From Amoebophrya sp. AT5.2 (taxonomy: Eukaryota; Sar; Dinophyceae; Syndiniales; Amoebophryaceae), in contig RXOD01004527.1 of NCBI GenBank assembly GCA_005223375.1, positions 1-20,978 of the forward strand: a stretch of DNA of 20,978 bases, in the 5' to 3' direction. The position numbers were made by a program, and so were the translations under genes. Below the pieces are notes generated by a model. That model was not told the origin of the DNA. It searched no databases and saw only the letters and a list, made by a program, of their open reading frames with translations. Positions 18,926 through 20,978 of this stretch are shown in pieces. The number at the start of each line of letters is the position of its first letter. The stretch's first letter is position 1.

Positions 18926-20669
18926 TGTATCTATCTGTTTGTTGTATTGGAATTGATATTGATGATGGTAACGGTTGTACTAGAACAAACAAGGGCGGGA
19001 GGCTTCAGATTGATTTTTGAAAAATCATGCCTCAAACAAGTACACCTGTCCATGTATTGTTCAAATTCGTACTCACGTTCGTAAAGTCAGATCAGATGTC
19101 GTGGATAAAGGTGAAAACTAACTGCTGCTGCAGGAAGAGGTGAAGAACGGTATGAACTAGACCGATTAATATTCGATGAAAAAACCGATTGTATGCATGC
19201 AACCAACCGACTGTATGCAAGTACCAGATACGCGGTCAAAACCAAAAGAGCGAAAAACTGCACGGAGCACGCCGCCGACTGAGAGCGAGGACCGCCAGCA
19301 CGACCGAAATTCGTTGCGCTATACGCCTTCAATTTTTACAGGGAGCAAAAACGGCACGACAGAAGAATTTCCGCTGCTGTTGAGAACCGCACAACCTTCC
19401 GCGATCCCAATTCGTAGCGTCTCCATGCAGAGACGAGAAGCTACTCACGCCGCGGTAAAATAAAAATCTAAAAATCACGTCGCGCTTCGTGTCTTCACAG
19501 ATCCTGTTGTACTGACATGGATAGTGCTGGTACTCCTGCAGCGAGGGCCGACTAGACCCTCCTTGTTCATCTCATGTGCTAGAAAAAAATGATCTGTACG
19601 TAACTCACTGTATTTTTTTATACTTATAGCAAATTCTAGAGCTGCAGATCAGTTGTCAGGCTCGCTGATGTGTGCGTGGTCTCGACGTCTATCTGGCTCG
19701 CTTCTCTCGTTCGCGGTCATGAATTGTAACTATCTGAGGTCGTGTCCGTTGATGACGCTGTATCGGACGGTGGTCATTAGGTGTGACGTCATTAAAAAAG
19801 AAAAAGTATCACTAAATAATATGGCGCAAATTTTTACAGGCAGTCTCTTCGAGATGCTTTTACAGGCAGTCTCTTCGAGAGATGTTGCAGTATCATGTCG
19901 AAAGGAAGTCATAAGCTGGTATCACTATCAATCGTATGGCTCTATGAACAAATGTTTAGTTGAATTGAAAAAAATATAGGTTACACGGCAATAAAAACAA
20001 AATCATAATCAATCGAAAATCGTAAACAATAGTGAAAGAGAAAGTGACGATGTAGATGTGGATGTCGCAGATGAAAGTGATGAAAGCTATAAACACAAGT
20101 GCTATACTTCGCTAGAAGGAAAAGCAAGAACTTAGTGCTGGAGATGATGGTGGACTTGGTCCTCCTCCTGTAGAAAGAATTCAAAATGGAGAGCTGTGCT
20201 TGGTGTACTGCCAAAAATACGATTGCGTTGCTAACATCCCGCAAGCAAAAATGAAAAATTCGAATTTCAAGAAGTGTCGGTGTGCTTCTGGTTCTGTCGT
20301 GCGTCGGAAAATAGGCAGTATCAGAATAAAAATGAATTGGAAGTGCGTCGACAACATTAATTTTTCGAGAATAATTCATCAGAAAGAGTGAGCGGGTTTG
20401 GTCATATCATAGACCTAGTTCGAAGATGAAAATTGCAAATAATCGATCTCGTCGAAGAAGTGCCGCGTCGTGCGTCAATCTCAGTTTCAAGCCGCAGCCA
20501 GTGCCAGTAAAAGGAGTATTTGTATTCTTGCTGTATGACGTTATTAACTCTCACTCTATCGCTAGTACCTCGTCAGAAGAAGTCAGAAGTACTGTTGTTC
20601 TTGTATCTATCACTCAGTCTCAGTAAGGAGCAGTAGGTCTTTCATCTGCTCGTGCCCGCAAAAAATCGC
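18926..20669. other. Long AT-rich spacer between SH3-protein stop and kinase start
   Basis: About 1.7 kb, the longest non-coding stretch here. The longest minus-strand frame (20379-19981, 132 codons) is rich in Phe, His and Arg with no recognisable domain, and looks like chance. It holds a 26-bp tandem duplication at 19832-19883. I found no RNA gene, introner arm or known promoter motif. Confidence 0.55.
19832..19883. repeat. 26-bp tandem duplication
   Basis: TTTTACAGGCAGTCTCTTCG occurs twice in direct succession, with TACAGG at 19835 and again at 19861, so the period is 26 bp. The copies are nearly identical, which indicates a recent duplication in non-coding DNA. Confidence 0.8.
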
Positions 20670-20978
20670 TCACGCCGCCCCCGCTCCTGCTTCTGCCCCC
20701 GCTCCGGTCCTATAGAAGCTTGTTGGGATCCAGCCCTGCTCCAGCTTCCGGCCGTCCGGGCCGTTTCTTTGCACGAGCGTCCAGCCCGCGTTTTTTGCCT
20801 CGTTCTGGATGTAGACCACTTCCCCCCGCCGCACGGTCATAAACTCACCAGCCTCGGACGGCATCGACGCGGCATCAAAGTCACCGATCACCTCGGCCCG
20901 CTGGAGCTGTTGCTGCTCCCTGCTGGGCGCCCCCGGAAAATTCGCGGAACTTCCGGAGGCCGCACTTGTCGACGGCGC
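20670..20978 (-). CDS. C-terminal part of an SH3-domain protein (5' end outside window)
   Basis: The frame is open from the right edge (20978, in phase) to a TGA at 20672-20670, giving 103 residues. After a low-complexity lead (APSTSAASGSSANF) it encodes an SH3-like domain. AEVIGDFDA stands for the ALYDY strand, EFMTVRRGEVVYI for the RT-loop/diverging turn, GWTLVQRN for the central Trp strand, and GWIPTSFY for the GxxPxxY strand. The domain sits at the extreme C-terminus, followed only by an Ala/Gly-rich tail. SH3 domains bind Pro-rich ligands in adaptor, cytoskeletal and membrane-trafficking proteins; which protein this is cannot be told from the visible part. It is the first gene of the minus-strand block. 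Confidence 0.8.
   Translation of the reverse strand, partial: APSTSAASGSSANFPGAPSREQQQLQRAEVIGDFDAASMPSEAGEFMTVRRGEVVYIQNEAKNAGWTLVQRNGPDGRKLEQGWIPTSFYRTGAGAEAGAGAA

Noticed and set aside
19981..20379. 132-codon minus-strand frame in the right-hand spacer
   Set aside because: AT-rich, Phe/His/Arg-rich with no recognisable features, unlike the GC-rich genes here.

Overview
The window looks like nuclear DNA of a eukaryote, most likely a dinoflagellate-type protist of the parasitic Syndiniales (Amoebophrya-like). This placement is an inference. It rests on five genes all on the minus strand (a unidirectional block), GC-rich coding regions rich in Ala/Ser/Gly low complexity between more AT-rich spacers, and two introns that look like transposons and do not seem to use GT-AG borders. 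Amoebophrya genomes are published as having unidirectional gene clusters and many repeated, non-canonical 'introner' introns.

Layout in transcription order (right to left). (1) 20978-20670: C-terminal end of a protein finishing in an SH3 domain. (2) 18925-13211: a 1729-residue protein with a long low-complexity and coiled-coil region, a Cys cluster and a divergent C-terminal protein kinase domain, interrupted by introner B. (3) 12252-12001: a NEDD8/Rub1 ubiquitin-like modifier. (4) 11154-3993: VPS15 (PIK3R4), the regulatory pseudokinase-like subunit of the class III PI3-kinase complex, in five exons; intron 1 is introner A and introns 2-4 are ordinary GT-AG. (5) 2980-1: a large secreted or ER-targeted protein of unknown function, open for 993 codons and running off the left edge.

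The main discovery is the pair of introners. Each has terminal inverted repeats (TIRs) of 23-27 bp starting TATG and ending GGTAAG, and each is flanked by a 5-bp direct repeat (TCGCG/TCGCG; CTCAA/CTGAA). Removing the element plus one direct repeat restores the reading frame and the conserved family sequence in both proteins: LAVFF in a VPS15 HEAT repeat, and VLNGDVSIEN, the kinase catalytic loop. The two elements share internal sequence but in opposite orientation relative to their host genes, which suggests one mobile intron family that can be spliced in either direction.

The genes have no obvious shared pathway. VPS15 acts in endosomal/autophagic PI3P signalling, NEDD8 in cullin activation, and the kinase and SH3 genes are probably signalling proteins. 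Their grouping looks like genome architecture rather than an operon. Spacers at 2981-3992, 11155-12000, 12253-13210 and 18926-20669 hold no gene I can support.
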